Shown: positions 33,529 to 45,659 of the stretch, in pieces | How positions within the stretch are numbered: the first letter of the stretch is position 1 | How the letters are laid out: every line of letters starts with the position of its first letter | Source: Coniochaeta sp. PMI_546 | Lineage: Eukaryota; Ascomycota; Sordariomycetes; Coniochaetales; Coniochaetaceae | Assembly: GCA_021432605.1 (NCBI GenBank) | Contig: MU271151.1 | Location: 310,001 to 374,000, forward strand | Length of the DNA stretch: 64,000 nt | Direction of reading: 5' to 3' | Program-made: the position numbers and the translations under genes | The notes under the pieces: generated by a model | The model's input: only the letters and a program-made list of their open reading frames with translations | Told to the model about the DNA's origin: nothing | Database searches by the model: none

Positions 33529-34360
33529 TCAGAAGCCCCGTCCACCCCTGCTGAAACCACCACCTCCCCGTCCGCGTCCTCCACCGAATCCACCACTGCT
33601 ACCGCCCCTCGAGAACCCACCGGAGCCACCGCGTCCGCCACCACCGCGAGAGAAGCCGCCCGAACCACCGCGGCCGCCACCACGGCCTCCCCTGTCACCG
33701 AAGCCGCCTCTGCCGCCACGTGGTGCTCCCCGGCCGCGACCGCCGGAGAAGCCACCAGCTCCGCGACCGCCAGCACCTCCACCGCGCTTCTTCACCTTGG
33801 ATACTGAGCCTGGTGGGGGCTTGGGTTTCGGTAGGAACTTCTCGAGGGGTAGGAGCTTCTCGCCGGAGATGTAGAACTTGTCGCCGGCCTTGAAGGAGGT
33901 CGCCTGGATACCCTCGGAGGGCTTGATGGTGAAGAAGAGCTGGTTGATGGGGCCGAGAACTTCGTCAACTTTGCCGATTGATGTCTATTTTAGGTAAGGT
34001 CAATAATCAAGACTTGTGGTGGTGGGCACGCGGGATAAAGCAGCAAAGCATACCTTGTTCTCGAGGTATATGGGCGCGTTGAAGTGAGGGATCTTGGGAT
34101 TTATGCTCTCGCACACCATCTCGCCCTCGCATGCGTGAATAAACTGGCCCATCTCTAGAACTGTCGCTGGGGGACCAAAGTCGCGTTGTCCATAACCACC
34201 GCCTCCTCCACGGCCTGCACGCCACATGGTTAGCAGTCTGGCATTCTGCAACTCCGTCAAGCAACGAGAATATAGCCATATCCTTACCACCGAATCCACC
34301 GCCTCCTCGGCCGCCACCAAAACCACCGCCACGGCCCCGTGAGCCTCCACGGAAGGACAT
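33529..34360 (-). CDS. GAR1: H/ACA ribonucleoprotein core protein Gar1
   Basis: This nucleolar protein is a subunit of H/ACA snoRNPs, where it contacts the pseudouridine synthase Cbf5 and promotes rRNA pseudouridylation and processing. Exons 34360-34288, 34214-34054 and 33984-33529 give 229 residues (yeast 205). The N-terminal 35 residues are a Gly/Arg RGG region, and the beta-barrel core follows. Core blocks are [49 protein letters not shown] and [20 protein letters not shown] second RGG-rich tail of about 85 residues ends the protein. Introns split the first RGG block and the core exactly at GGK/N-type positions, and both joins restore conserved sequence. The opposite strand of the RGG tail reads as an artefactual proline-rich frame. 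Convergent with the MFS gene by 207 nt. Confidence 0.96.
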
Positions 34361-34958
34361 TTTTTATTTGTAGGTTGAGTGTTGTGGCGGGAGATTTGCC
34401 GGAATAGTCGTCGAAGCCAGGACGGATTGATTCAATGCTTGCTTTGAAGCTTCCGACTCGCAGACCTAACGATTATTTTTTCGAGAAAACGGAATCAAAC
34501 TTTTTCCGGCTCGCCAACCCCACGCGCCCGGGATGTGTCAAACTGCCCCACATAGCGCAACTCAATTGTGGATCTTGTGCAAGGGTCGCTTTGCTGCCGA
34601 GTGATGGAATCAAGGCTAGCGTGGTCGACGGAAGTACATGCTAGATCTGTACTTACTTTCTTGGTGACTCTCTGGTGTTTCTTCCAAGTTCTTCTCTAGC
34701 ATTTGCTCTTGACAATTTGTCCTCAACGATCATCGAAAGTCTGGCCGCCGCCCGATTGATTGAATCGATCATATCGATCAAGCTGAAAGGACAACTTTCC
34801 GTTCCTCACCTTCCGCCACTCTTTACTCTCGATGCTCATTCTTTTCATGTAATCACTGGGGCTTATACCTCATCTCGTTTTTTATTTTTGCCGAACAACC
34901 TCCTCAATCGAGCTGTGATTTACATTACTCTCGTCCCGTCGACCCTCCGTGCGTCACG
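34361..34958. promoter_or_regulatory. Divergent promoter between GAR1 and the DnaJ-TPR gene
   Basis: This is a 598-nt spacer between start codons. Near 34,754-34,781 GATTGATT is followed by two ATCGATC units (AATCGATCATATCGATCA), a small direct/inverted repeat. T-rich tracts lie close to each start. No classical unfolded-protein-response element was identified by eye. Confidence 0.5.
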
Positions 34959-36586
34959 ATGGTCCGCCTCTCCTACTTCGGCCTCGCAGCCGGCCTCTTA
35001 TCCTCGGTATACGGCGTAGAAGTCCCATCAGATACCCCCGTCTCCTCCCTCTTAGCCACAGCCCAAAGCTACCTCTCTCGGGGCCAAACGACCGATGCCC
35101 TAGCCTACTACGACGCCGCGGTCGCGCGGGACCCCTCAAACTACCTCACCTTCTTCAAGCGTGGTGCGACATATCTCTCTCTGGGCCGCACGGGTCCCGC
35201 AACAGACGATTTCGAGAAGGTCCTCTCTCTCAAGCCCGGATTTGAGGGCGCCCATGTACAGCTTGGCAGGATCAAGGCCCGTGGTGGCGAGTGGGATGCC
35301 GCGCGGGAGCAATACCTCTTGGCGAAAAAGAAGGCGGACGCAGAGGAGCTTGCCCAGTTGGCCGAGGCCGAGCGCAGCGCCAGTCTGGCCGAGAGTGCCG
35401 CCGCGCACGGGAACTGGGACGAGTGTGTGAGGCATGCCGACGTCGCGATCCAAGTCGCTTCGCGGTCGTTGTCTCTGCGGGAGTTGCGGTCGCGGTGTCG
35501 GTTCGAGGCGGGCATGATTGCGGGCGGCATAAGTGATTTGCTACACGTGCTTCAGATGAAGCCTGGCGATACGTCTCCGCACGTCAAGATCTCTGCCACG
35601 CAGTTCTTTGCCTTGGGAGAGAGGATAGAGGGTATGAATCAGATACGCAAGTGTCTGATCTCGGACCAAGACTCCAAGATCTGCAGGAAGCTGTTGAGGG
35701 AAGAGAAGGCTATCGACAAGACGATCAAGGCCGTGGAGACGGCACTGGAGAGGAAGCAGCCCGCTACGGCGGCCAAGCAACTTGTGCCCTCGGGCGACAA
35801 CCCTGGGTTGATCAAGGAGGTCAAGGATTCTGTGGCGGCCCTCAGGGCTGACGGCACCATACCCGCAACGGCTGGCAACGCTCTCGTGAGCCAGCTTGTG
35901 GGAATGGCTTGCCAAGCGTATTACACTGTAAGTGTTTTGGCATCTTTCCCTTGCCCCTCATGTCGCGGGATCTAACACTGTTACAGATGAAGAAGGCCGA
36001 CAAAGCGAAACTCTACTGCGAAGAATCCCTCCAGCTAGACGAGAACTCCCTCTACGGCCTCCTCCACCGCGCCCGCGTCCAGAGGGAAGCAGAAGATTTC
36101 GAGGCCGCCATCAACACGCTCAACAAGGCCAAACAACTAAGTCAAGACGAGAAGGTCCACAAGCTGATCGACCCCCTCCTAGAGGAGGCTCAGGTCGCCC
36201 TCAAGCGCTCCAAGACAAAGGACTACTACAAGGTCCTGGGTGTCGCCAACGACGCCGACGATCGCCAGATCAAGGCCGCCTACCGGAAACTGACCAAGAT
36301 CCACCACCCGGACAAGGCCGCCAAGCAAGGCCTCACCAAGGAAGAGGCCGAGAAGAAGATGCAGGCTATCAACGAGGCGTATGAGGTCCTGTCCGATCCC
36401 GAGCTGAGGGCGCGGTTCGACAGGGGCGACGACCCCAACTCGCACGAGCAGCAGAACCCGTTCCAGCAGGGCGGGCCATTCGGTGGTGGCCGGCCTTTCA
36501 TGTTCCAGCAGGGCGGTCCTGGCGGCGGTTCGCAGCATTTTCAGTTCCAGTTTGGTGGGAATGGCTTCCCTTTTGGTGGTCATTAA
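34959..36586 (+). CDS. DNAJC3: ER TPR-DnaJ co-chaperone (P58IPK/DNAJC3 type)
   Basis: This is a luminal ER Hsp40 that binds unfolded proteins through TPR repeats and stimulates the BiP ATPase through its J domain. Exons 34959-35927 and 35987-36586 give 522 residues (human DNAJC3 504). Residues 1-20 are a signal peptide (LAAGLLSSVYG). TPR helices run from about 25 to 385, with units such as ALAYYDAAVARDPSNYLTFF and DDFEKVLSLKPGFEGAHVQL. The J domain starts at KDYYKVLGVANDADD (about residue 400) and has the essential HPD at about 429, then AINEAYEVLSDPELRARFD. The C-terminus is Gly/Phe-rich and lacks a KDEL/HDEL tail, so ER retention would depend on partners. Convergent with mitoferrin. Confidence 0.94.
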
Positions 36587-37431
36587 GAGCATTTGTTCAG
36601 CGTGCTTGGGTCAAGGGGAGTTAAGGTGTTTACTAGGAGTTCGTAGGCTGCGACTACAGGAGCAATGCTCCACAGTCAGCTCTGGGTGAAATAAGATCTG
36701 TTCGACCTAGATTGGGTTGCCCTGTTTCCTACGCTGTCGTTGCGCTGTGTTTTCCTCGGGCTCGTTCTCAGGCAGGAGGAACAAGTGATTGCTTTTGTGC
36801 AGTGTACATCGTCCAAGCCGAGTCCAAGCGCTTCCTAACATATAAGTTATGTCAGCTGCAGACTATGAGGGAATGTATTGCGTTTTGCAGACAGTGAGTG
36901 GCCGTGTCCTGAGGCGCAATTCGTGCGTCTCCTACGTGCAACAATAAGCTAGAACAGCATCACCGGATTCTAAGTGGCAAAGAGCGAGTACGATAATTTC
37001 CGACGCCAGAATCCATGGCGGTTGTTTTGGTATTGAACCCCTGACGGAAGGCAAAAAGAGATTTTATACACATGAAGGTTGCGCTCCCAGTCGATCAAAA
37101 ACTCCCATCCACATCCAAACGAAGCCGCCAAAGCGGCTGGGGGACGTCGTTATCCCCGCGCAGTATGTCTTTCACCGACATTGTGCAGAGACATGAGACA
37201 GGAAGTTTATCTTGGAACTGTCGGGAAGAGCACTCAGAATATCCAGGCCGCGAGATGCCGGACAAAATTATTTCTACAAGTTTGTTTGGCGGGTAGGTGG
37301 TTTTGTCGATCCGTGACAGCCTAGTCGCCATCATTTTGCGGCATTAGAAGAGGGTCTGGGGGTTACGGCCCATATCCAAGATCGGCAAGCCTTCGGAGGT
37401 AGGCAGCACGAATCTTTCGGTAAAGTGAGCG
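36587..37431. other. Convergent 3' intergenic gap
   Basis: It lies between the stops of the DnaJ-TPR and mitoferrin genes. It should contain both 3' UTRs. I see no RNA gene, repeat or convincing coding frame. Confidence 0.55.
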
Positions 37432-38773
37432 CTAGAGACTATCGTTCTGTCGGATAAAGTATGCCCTGAGATATAGGTTAGTAGCTGAGATGAGATGCGT
37501 AGCCACGCTCGGCCTCGGTGAAATCGCTCTCAGACTGGAAATTGACAAGGAGGAGCAGCAATACGCACTTGGAAGCTTCGTAAGCTGACCAGCAGATGGC
37601 CGTGCTGGGCATCGTAGTCACGACCCTTGGCTTGACGCCTTTGAAAAATCCGCGGAAGCCTTCTCGTCGGTACAGTAGCCGGCACCCCGCGGCAAAGCCG
37701 TTGACTGTCCTAAGTTCTTGGTCTGTAGCGCTTCCTCGGGTTTGAAGCATCGTCTTGATCACGTCCATTGGCGTGGTCAGGGCAGCGGCAAAGCCACCAG
37801 CGACCGCACCGGCTAAGCAGTGTGTTATGGGGTCGTACTTCTTCGAGGGGTTCATTGCCGTCGATATGGATTCGTAGGCAAGAAATTGCAGTGCGGTGAA
37901 GGGCACCGTCATGGAGAGGGTGGTGGGGTAGGAGACGTAGAAGGCTGACAATCCTTCATTCCGGTAGACATACTTGGCACAGTCTGTCATGGACCTGTAC
38001 ATCTTGCTTGAGTTCTGGATTTGCATCCGCTGTTTGATGACTGATAGAAACCTCTGTCAGCTCACAGTCCGTGTTCACAAATCCCTAGGGAGGAACCATA
38101 CCGTCGAAAGGATTCATGAGCGCATCGCTTGCTATCGTTGCGCATGCACCGCTCGTTGCAGCCGCCAGAGGATGATGTACGCCCGCCTGGTTGCCACCCA
38201 TGACATGTTTGACGGCCTCGTATGTAGCGAAGTAGACGGCATGAGCAGGACCTAGATCAGCAGTCAGTCGACAAACCCTCACACTGGGTAGTCCAAGCAA
38301 CAGAAGCCATACCTGCGCCGACGATAACGCTCGACATTCCGCGCCACAAGCTCAATATGCCTTCTCCCGTCGCTATCCTATATGTCCCTTGGAGCACTCC
38401 ATTGTAGACTGCGGACGGTGTGGGATTGATGATTTGCATTCGTGTCTAGAAAGGCACGGGTCAGCAGCGATCGAGAGGAGAGGAGAGGGGTGTTCCAACT
38501 CACCTTGATGGCGTCGATAGGATACATAACGGTGTGTTCCTGTTTGCTTCAATTAGTCCTAAACAGCCCCGAAAATAAAGCACCATCTGGGTTGACAAAC
38601 CGCTATGCCCGCAAAAGCGCCGGCTGCCATATTTTGCAGCAGCGAGAAGTTTGGTGGTAGAGATTCATAGCTAGGTGTCATCTATGTCAGTGTCGTGGGG
38701 CCTTAGCGACATGTGGCCAGCTTGGCTAAACGTACTCGTAGTCCTCAACGGGCTCGCCTGTTGGCTGGGCCAT
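37432..38773 (-). CDS. MRS4: Mitoferrin, mitochondrial iron carrier (Mrs3/Mrs4)
   Basis: This inner-membrane carrier brings ferrous iron into mitochondria for haem and Fe-S cluster synthesis. Seven exons, 38773-38736, 38670-38601, 38539-38504, 38445-38313, 38251-38102, 38040-37569 and 37465-37432, splice to exactly 310 residues, the normal carrier length. All three mitochondrial carrier repeats are intact, with signatures PIDAIKTRMQ, PFDVIKQRMQ and PMDVIKTMLQTRG. NMAAGAFAGIAEHTVMYP and GPAHAVYFATYE are typical of mitoferrins. The short start at 38773 gives MAQPTGEPVEDYDYESLPPN, as in other fungi; no upstream in-frame ATG exists. The last intron (37466-37568, CTAAC branch) replaces a Leu-rich read-through with the conserved end YFIRQ. 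The very exon-rich structure contrasts with its neighbours. Confidence 0.94.
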
Positions 38774-39953
38774 CTGGGCCACAGCTTCGGACGCGCCGCC
38801 GTAGGGTTTGGGCTGGAGATCCAGGATGACGATATCGCTGGCTCTGGCCTCGCCGGAAGGTTGGATGGTGTGGTATCGAGCTCGGGGATGTCGTCGAGTT
38901 GCCCGAGTCGAAAGTCAGTGACGCAATAGATATTGTCGCCGAACAGCTATGCGAGTGCACTTATTTCAACTCTGGTGCGGATAATCAGGTATTGAGGCGC
39001 CAATATGTCAAGCAGTGAGGAATATATGTGGTTGGTTGAGGTCGTGGATGAGCGAGCGCGAGGGCGAGTTGGCAGTTATTGTTCTCGCCTCGTGCCGGCG
39101 GAACCTCTTATTTTTCTGCGACCGCTGTCGGACGGTCTGGCAAAAAATGATCGAGGTGTGCAAAAGGACGAGTCGGAGGTCGGGGAACGAGGCCATGCCG
39201 CCTTGGCGCTGGCAGCTGGTAGCCCCGAGCTTGAGTGGGATTTCTGGTCTCTTTCTTGACAGGGGTGTTCCATTCCTCTCGCAGTCCCTGCTATGTACAC
39301 ACTGTACACGTGTAGAAGGCTGGCCCTCAACCGCGGGACTGCGAAGTACTAGTAGCAGACGCTAACCCCGCCTAAGCTACCAGGTATCAGGCAGGTACCT
39401 TGATTCGAACATCTCCGTCTCGTGGGTTATCATCATCAATGGGTTCCTTTCCCCCCGGCCATGGAGACGTAGCAAGCAGAGACTCGCTGTAACAGTAGAC
39501 TCTTAGCTCCGGCAAAGCTGTTTGCTAGGGCCCTCCTCATGATCAATCTCGTACTCTGTCATTCACATTACTGTGGTGCATCATGCTTCTCCGGCCCGCT
39601 GTCGGCTGTTGGCGGCCATAGCAAAAGCATCCATCCCAAAGGACCGAGCTCGGACTTACGAGCTATGATGTTCGGCCTCGATCCCTCGACCTCTCTCACC
39701 GCCAGAGTAGTTGTTGCATTTGAGAGTATATAGTACACGGCTACGGCATTTTGCACTGGGACCAATGTTGTTCGATAACGTCTTAGATGTGCCTATGATG
39801 CTGTTGTCCCTTGTAGTGAACATAATGAATATGCATACAATGCTCTCCCATCCAGTATCCCGTTCTATCCTTGCCCGAATGCCCGCTTGCCTATAAATAT
39901 ATATATGTTTGAACGCCTTAAAGTCCCATAGCAAGACCAGACAAGAACGAACC
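38774..39953. promoter_or_regulatory. Mitoferrin promoter and ATG9 3' flank
   Basis: This 1.2-kb tandem gap lies between minus-strand genes. A TACACGTGTA palindrome lies at 39305-39314, about 530 nt upstream of the mitoferrin start, and a CAGGTACCTTG motif at 39393-39401. An AT-rich tract with TATATATA is near 39,895-39,906. No gene is supported. Confidence 0.5.
39305..39314. repeat. TACACGTGTA palindrome, copy 3
   Basis: This is an exact copy of the 10-bp palindrome in the mitoferrin upstream region. Confidence 0.5.
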
Positions 39954-42804
39954 CTACCTGACACCACCAGGCCGTCTATTCAGCTGCGCCTGATTAAACT
40001 GATAGATCATGCCGACGACCCCGGCAACAGGCTCCTCCTTGTCTGCCGCACTGTTCTCCCGGCTCAGCGTCTTGGTCGGTGACGTCTGCCATGTCGACTC
40101 CTCCATAAGCCCGGCCCCGCTACCGCCGTATGCTTCTTCATCTTCTTGATCCTTTCCGCCGTCTTCTAAGCCGTCATCCTCCGCCGACTCTTCAATGATG
40201 TTGCGCTCCACGTGCCCGCGCCGCGGGCGGTGCATGCTCTTGTTACCAAAGTTTACTCCGCCGGCCGGAACAGGAGGCTGATGGTGAGGGTCGAGGAGTA
40301 TCGACCCCATGGGAGACGGCAGCGCCACAGCCGGTCCGTACCGTGGAGTCCGAACTGCCGTACGAGACCTTGCTCTCTCACTGCGGCCAATTCTCGACGT
40401 TTGCATGTCGCCCGCCCCTAGAGTAGGCGAGTTCATGGTCGGCCAGGCCGGCGGGGGATTGAACTGGTGTCGTAGCCCAGGCGGCAGGTGGCTCCCGGTC
40501 TTCGGGTTAAGCATGTAGTTGCCGTAGTTGCCTATGAACCCGTAGTAAGACGCTTCCATCTTTCCGTGTTTAGTGGCGTAATAGTCGTCCCGGACGTCCG
40601 CCGGATGTCCGTCCACTGCTTTCTTTGCATTTCCAACACCTTTCTTGAAATCAAACTCGGCAAATGAACAGACGTAACCGAGTCCATCCACATGAATCGT
40701 GAACTCCCTGAAGAAGTCGATGATTTGGTCGCTCGATCTCGGGAGAGTGAAGAGAAGCATAAGCGGGGTGATCAAGATGCTCAGTATCTCTTCGGCAAAA
40801 ATAATAACCTTCATCTTGTAGAGCTCGGAAAACTCTTTCTTGACTTCATAGCTGTGAAGACGGCCACTCCAGTGGTCCGGCTCATAGTGTGTGTACTCGA
40901 TCACGTTACGAAGAGCATACTCCGGATCGAAGACATTATTCTCTTCCGAGATGCTCCCGTGAGAAAATGCCCATATGGCACCTAAAACACCGACGTAAAA
41001 CAGTACAGTGCGGTCGTGCGTAATCTCGAAGCTGAGAAACATTTCTGGGTCGATGAGTGAAGCGATGGCCAGCACAGTCACAAGGGCTCCGGCTATAAAC
41101 GCCACGGTCCTGAAGACCATCTCTGTCTTGACCTTCGGAAATTGGTCAATGTAGTGAGTGGCATACGGATGAGACATATTGAGTCGCTTCTCGAATAGAT
41201 GCGGAAGCTCATTGAACTCTCGAAACTTCCATTTCGCCAGCGGCGTGTACGTCCGCGCTGAGATAGCGGACGGATTCTTCTGGTATTCCTGCAAGACAGA
41301 GTCAGCAACGAAGGTATTTAAAAAAGCCAAGAGCTTCAGAGATTCTTGCCTGGTAGTATGTAAGGAAGTATACAATGACAAGATATCCAACGAGGAACGG
41401 CGCCAGAATCAGGTTCATAGCCGCTGCGAACATAAACCTTTGCCTTAGTTTCGAGCTCATCTCCCCACGTCGATCTGCCTTCAGGAATTCCTGGTTTACT
41501 TGACCCTTCTCGTCGAAGACAAAATCCAAAATGCTGAACATCAGAGCCCATTCCAACGTTTGCGATAGAAGTTCTCTTGACCCCAAAAATGGCACCGAGA
41601 GCTTAAGGTCCAGAACTTCCTTATTGAAAAGAGCAATGAGGTAGTTCTCACGTCGCATGAGCCGATTCGCAATGTCGGACGCATCGAGCCTCTCCTTTGA
41701 TTGACTGCCTATAAATTTCCTCGCTTCCGGCGTTAGACGGGCCGCAGTTTTCGGGTTCTGATCTCGAAGAGCCATGATTCTAGCAACGACGTCTTGCCAG
41801 GTCACAGTCTGCATGTCGTCCTCCGGGATATTGAGGAGGTAGACGTAGAAGTCCCGGATGATAAATAACCGTCGCATGTCCGTGATATAGTGAATCAGCT
41901 TGAATATAAAGTAGAAAGTAAAGAGCCATAGACCGAGATTCCAAAGACCTGACATCTTCTGGGTACACTGAGGCACCAGTATCTCGGACATGGTCTTGCT
42001 GTCCCGGATCTTGCTGTAATTGATGCACTGGGTCATGAACGTCAGGAAGACGGCGACGAATGCCACATTTCTGTCATTTGGTCAGCTAAGGAAGAGCAAG
42101 ACAATAGAATTAGGGACTTACACCAAGTGTAGGAACCTTTCCAAGAGAATACACCAAAAGCCACAGCCCTGATAGTATGCGTAGACGTCGTGCATGAAGT
42201 TGTCGAGATTAGATACGTTGGTCCACCTCCACTCTGCCTTCTTCTTAGCATCCCCGCCAAGGGCTCTGGCCGCCATGATAGGACCAGGACGAGCCGCGCC
42301 GTGCTTCCTGCCTGAGGTATCCTCACGGTGTAGCCTCTGTTGCGCTTGCGTGGTCTCCCACTGTGATCGCGCCTTTCTTGTCGACGGGCCTGGTATTGCG
42401 GCCGGTCGTCCTTGATCTCCCTTTTTCCTTCTCTGACCGGCATGTGTGGCATCAACCATGTCATGTGGCTCGACTAGAAGAGACTCAGGCACGTCGTTGT
42501 TGTCTCCTTCCTCGTCATGGCCAAACCATCTATTGTACCCGGAGTCCTTATGCGGTCGGTGGCTCGACGGTCCCCCTCTTGTGACCTTCCTTGGCCCGCC
42601 TGCCAGCGACTGCCGGCTATCATCAACACCGAGACCCTCGACATTATCCAGGTCGTAGTCGTGGAACTGGTGGTTCAAATTTTCTTCGTCAAGGAGACCA
42701 GCTCGGTCTTCGATATCTTCGTTGTCGTTCGCCGCCCTCAAATCATCGTAGAAGGACCGCCCAGCTCCGCCGGGGAGGAGTTTGGAGAACATGGTAGAGG
42801 TCAT
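39954..42804 (-). CDS. ATG9: Autophagy lipid scramblase Atg9
   Basis: This is the multi-spanning membrane protein of autophagy. Golgi-derived vesicles carrying it seed the phagophore, and the trimer scrambles lipids received from Atg2. Exons 42804-42122, 42070-41350 and 41288-39954 give 912 residues. Residues 1 to about 215 are a disordered cytosolic tail. The conserved core starts at NLDNFMHDVYAYYQGCGFWC and includes membrane helices in WNLGLWLFTFYFIFKLIHYI, LVGYLVIVYFLTYYQ and FYVGVLGAIWAFSH. The block YTPLAKWKFREFNELPHLF and DQIIDFFREFTIHVDGLGYV are diagnostic. The C-terminal 180 residues are disordered. Intron 2 (41289-41349) uses a GC donor (CAG/GCAAGA), and splicing there restores TYYQ-EYQKNPS seen in other Atg9 proteins. 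The first ATG (42804) or the one four codons later could start translation. Head-to-head with COG6. Confidence 0.96.
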
Positions 42805-43488
42805 CGTGCAACAGGATGGCCGACGTCTTGACCACTGAGACGATTGGACATCTCAGTCCATGGCAGAGCAAAGGGAAAAGAGGCTTCACGTCGATGCGTA
42901 TCTCTCGGGAGAGTTCGGGCGGCTGCTGTTCTTCGACTTGTTCGAGCTCGAGCAGACAGAGAGTACGAGGTTATCTAAGCCGAAGGCTTTACACAATAGT
43001 CAGAACGCGACTGTCACTTTTTCCAGGAATGGATGGCTTTTAGCTTAGTACAGATTCAGCGTGAATTCGTGTCTTAAGATTTAGGTTGACTAAGGTAAGG
43101 TATGCTGGCAACAAGTGCCAGGTTGTTGAAGGGAAGGTTCACGGTCATGTGTGGTTGCCTTCAGCGAGGCAGCTGATTGCACTGGTGGCAGGTGCTCAGC
43201 CCGCGTGTTGCATCCGATGACGCTTATCGCAACCGCCCCTGCCTTTGACCCCGAACCTTCGCTTATCGCTAGGGTCTAGCTGTTCCTGCCAGCTGCCAAC
43301 AGATCTGTTTGGCATTCCATTCAGTTGAGAGCCCGGCAAATGTGATCAGAACCGTGTTTGAACAGCTCCCATGTATTCGAGAGTCGACTCATAAGGCGCG
43401 TAAGGATATTCGGCGTTCTAAAAAAAGAAGAAAACAAAAAGAAAACAAACAATAACATGGCAATATATCAGAAATCACCTTAACTACC
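42805..43488. promoter_or_regulatory. Divergent promoter between ATG9 and COG6
   Basis: This 684-nt spacer must serve both genes. The 10-mer CGCTTATCGC occurs twice, at 43221-43230 and 43260-43269, each containing a GATA-factor core (CGATAA on the minus strand). A TAAGGTAAGGTA motif lies at 43091-43102 and an A-rich tract directly upstream of COG6 at 43,418-43,455. GATA regulation is inferred, not shown. Confidence 0.55.
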
Positions 43489-45659
43489 ATGTCTTCTAAA
43501 TCAGCTCTGCCGCCGTTAACATCGTTTCCATCCTTTAAGGATGTCCCGCAGTCGGCTCAGACGCCGGCCACGCCAGGCACACCCGGGACGCCACGGACCC
43601 TGAATCCCTTTTCAACTAAAGTGACCGCTGTTCTCTCCACATCGTTTGCAGATACAGACTTCCGCGATGCTCTGTCCTTGCTAGATGACCGCGGGTTGGT
43701 TAACACCCCGGATACGCGTCGTCAGTTGCGTCTCGACCTGCAGAAGGAACTCATCGACAGCAATGGCGACATCATTAACCAGTTCGGAAAAGTGGCCGAG
43801 GTGAGTAGAAACGTCCCTTTTGATAAGGTGGCCGCCATATGTGCTAATTAGTTGTCCAGCAATTACGGAGGATAGGCAATACCATCGGCAGACTCAATGC
43901 CAGTTTCACCGGCATGAAGACACAAATCGCTGCGGCCAATGCAGCCACCGACCCTGTCATCAGTGAAGCCTCGTCTCTCATAACACAGAGATCCCAGGTC
44001 GAGACCAAGCAGCAGCTTCTGAGGTCTTTCAACGAACATTTCGTCGTCTCAGAAGACGAGGTGGCCGTCTTGACTCTGACGTCGGAGCCGGTAGATGAGA
44101 GGTTCTTCAGCATTCTTTCCAAGGCGAAGAAGATTACCAAGGACTGCGAGCTTCTTCTAGGTTTTGAAGACCAAACGCTTGGTCTCGAGATCATGGAGCA
44201 GACGTCAAAGAACATGAATCTTGCATTTCAGAAGTTGTATCGGTGGATTCAACGCGAGTTCAAAACCCTAAATCTCGAGAACCCGCAAATTGGCTCTTCT
44301 ATTCGACATGCACTACGCGTCCTCGCCGAAAGGCCGTCGCTTTTCCAGAGCTGCTTGGCCTTCTTCGCTGAGACACGGGAACACATTCTCTCCGATACCT
44401 TCCACACAGCTCTGACCGGCGCTTCACCATCTGGTGCTGAAGATCCTTCGGTGAAGCCCATAGAACTGGTCGCTCACGACCTCCTCAGATATGTCGGAGA
44501 TATGCTCGCCTGGATCCACTCTGCAGCTGTCGGCGAACGAGAAGCGCTCGAGGTATTCTTCGTCTCTGAGGGCGATGAGATTGCCAAAGGCATCCAAGAA
44601 GGGCGGGAGAACGAAGTCTGGCGTCTAGTCGCCGATGAGTCAGAGGAGATGGTTGATTTTGACCCAGTCGCAGCCCTGAATGAGCTTGTTGACCGTGACA
44701 TGTCGGGCGCGGCACGCATCCTGCGCCAACGGGTTGAGCAGGTGGTGCAGACAAACGAGGAGACCATTCTAGCCTACAAGCTTGCGAACCTCCTTAACTT
44801 CTACAGAGAGACTTTCAGCAGACTCTTGACTAGTAAATCTGTTCTCGTGGAAGCGCTCCAAAACCTCGAGTCAGAGGCAATGCGGCAGTTCCGCTCGTTG
44901 ATGCGCGATCACATTGCAACTTTCCAAGGGGAATTTCAGCATACACCTGCCGACCTCGGATTGCCAGACTTTCTGCATGATGCGTTAGATCAGCTCAGCG
45001 CTATCATGAAGACTTACGATACGTCGCTAACATCGTCGAGCAATCGCGAGGCTGACTTCCAACCTATTCTGGCAGAAGCCCTTGATCCATTCATGGACGG
45101 CTGCCAGAACGTAGGAAGAGGCCTCGAGAGCCCGGACGACTCGATCTTCCTCATCAACTGCTATGAGACAACAAGGGACAACCTAGCGCGGTTTGATTTC
45201 ACCCAGAGCAAGGCGAGGGAGCTGCAGTCTAGAGTTACTGCCGAAGCACACAAGCTCACTCAAAGTCAATACCTGTTTCTACGGGCAGAATCAGGGCTGG
45301 ATGGGCTGATGGAAGCTTTGCTGCCACTGAAGAACACCAGCGATGATGCTATCAAGGTTAGGGAACTTGAAGCAGTCCAAGCCCCAGCTTTGACCCAGGC
45401 CAGTCAGACACTGGATGACTTCTTGCCGTCAGCCCTGATGGATGCGATGGAGAACCTGAAGCGCTTGCTGGATGCAAGACTCGCCGCCGAAATCACAGAA
45501 GAGGCGGCAGAGAGGTTCTGTACAGACTTTGAGCATGTTGAGGAAATGCTGACACTGGCTGACGAGCTGGCTGACCATGGAGAAAGGGACGAAGAGACAC
45601 AGAGCCTTCGCGCACTTTTCCCGAGGACATCTGGGGAGATAAGAGTACTTCTATCTTAA
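43489..45659 (+). CDS. COG6: Conserved oligomeric Golgi complex subunit 6
   Basis: This is a lobe B subunit of the COG tether that returns Golgi enzymes by retrograde vesicles. Exons 43489-43800 and 43860-45659 give 703 residues (human COG6 657). The N-terminus is Pro/Thr-rich up to about residue 40. The family's N-terminal helices follow ([39 protein letters not shown]), and the intron join restores [18 protein letters not shown]. Diagnostic middle segments are [29 protein letters not shown] and [23 protein letters not shown]. The rest is helical CATCHR-type bundle to the end. The single intron has a GTGAGT donor. The gene shares its promoter with ATG9, whose traffic in yeast depends on COG. 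Confidence 0.95.

Noticed and set aside
33518-33874. Proline/arginine-rich 118-codon frame on the plus strand
   Set aside because: It is the exact antisense of the GAR1 RGG tail; Gly codons read backwards give Pro.
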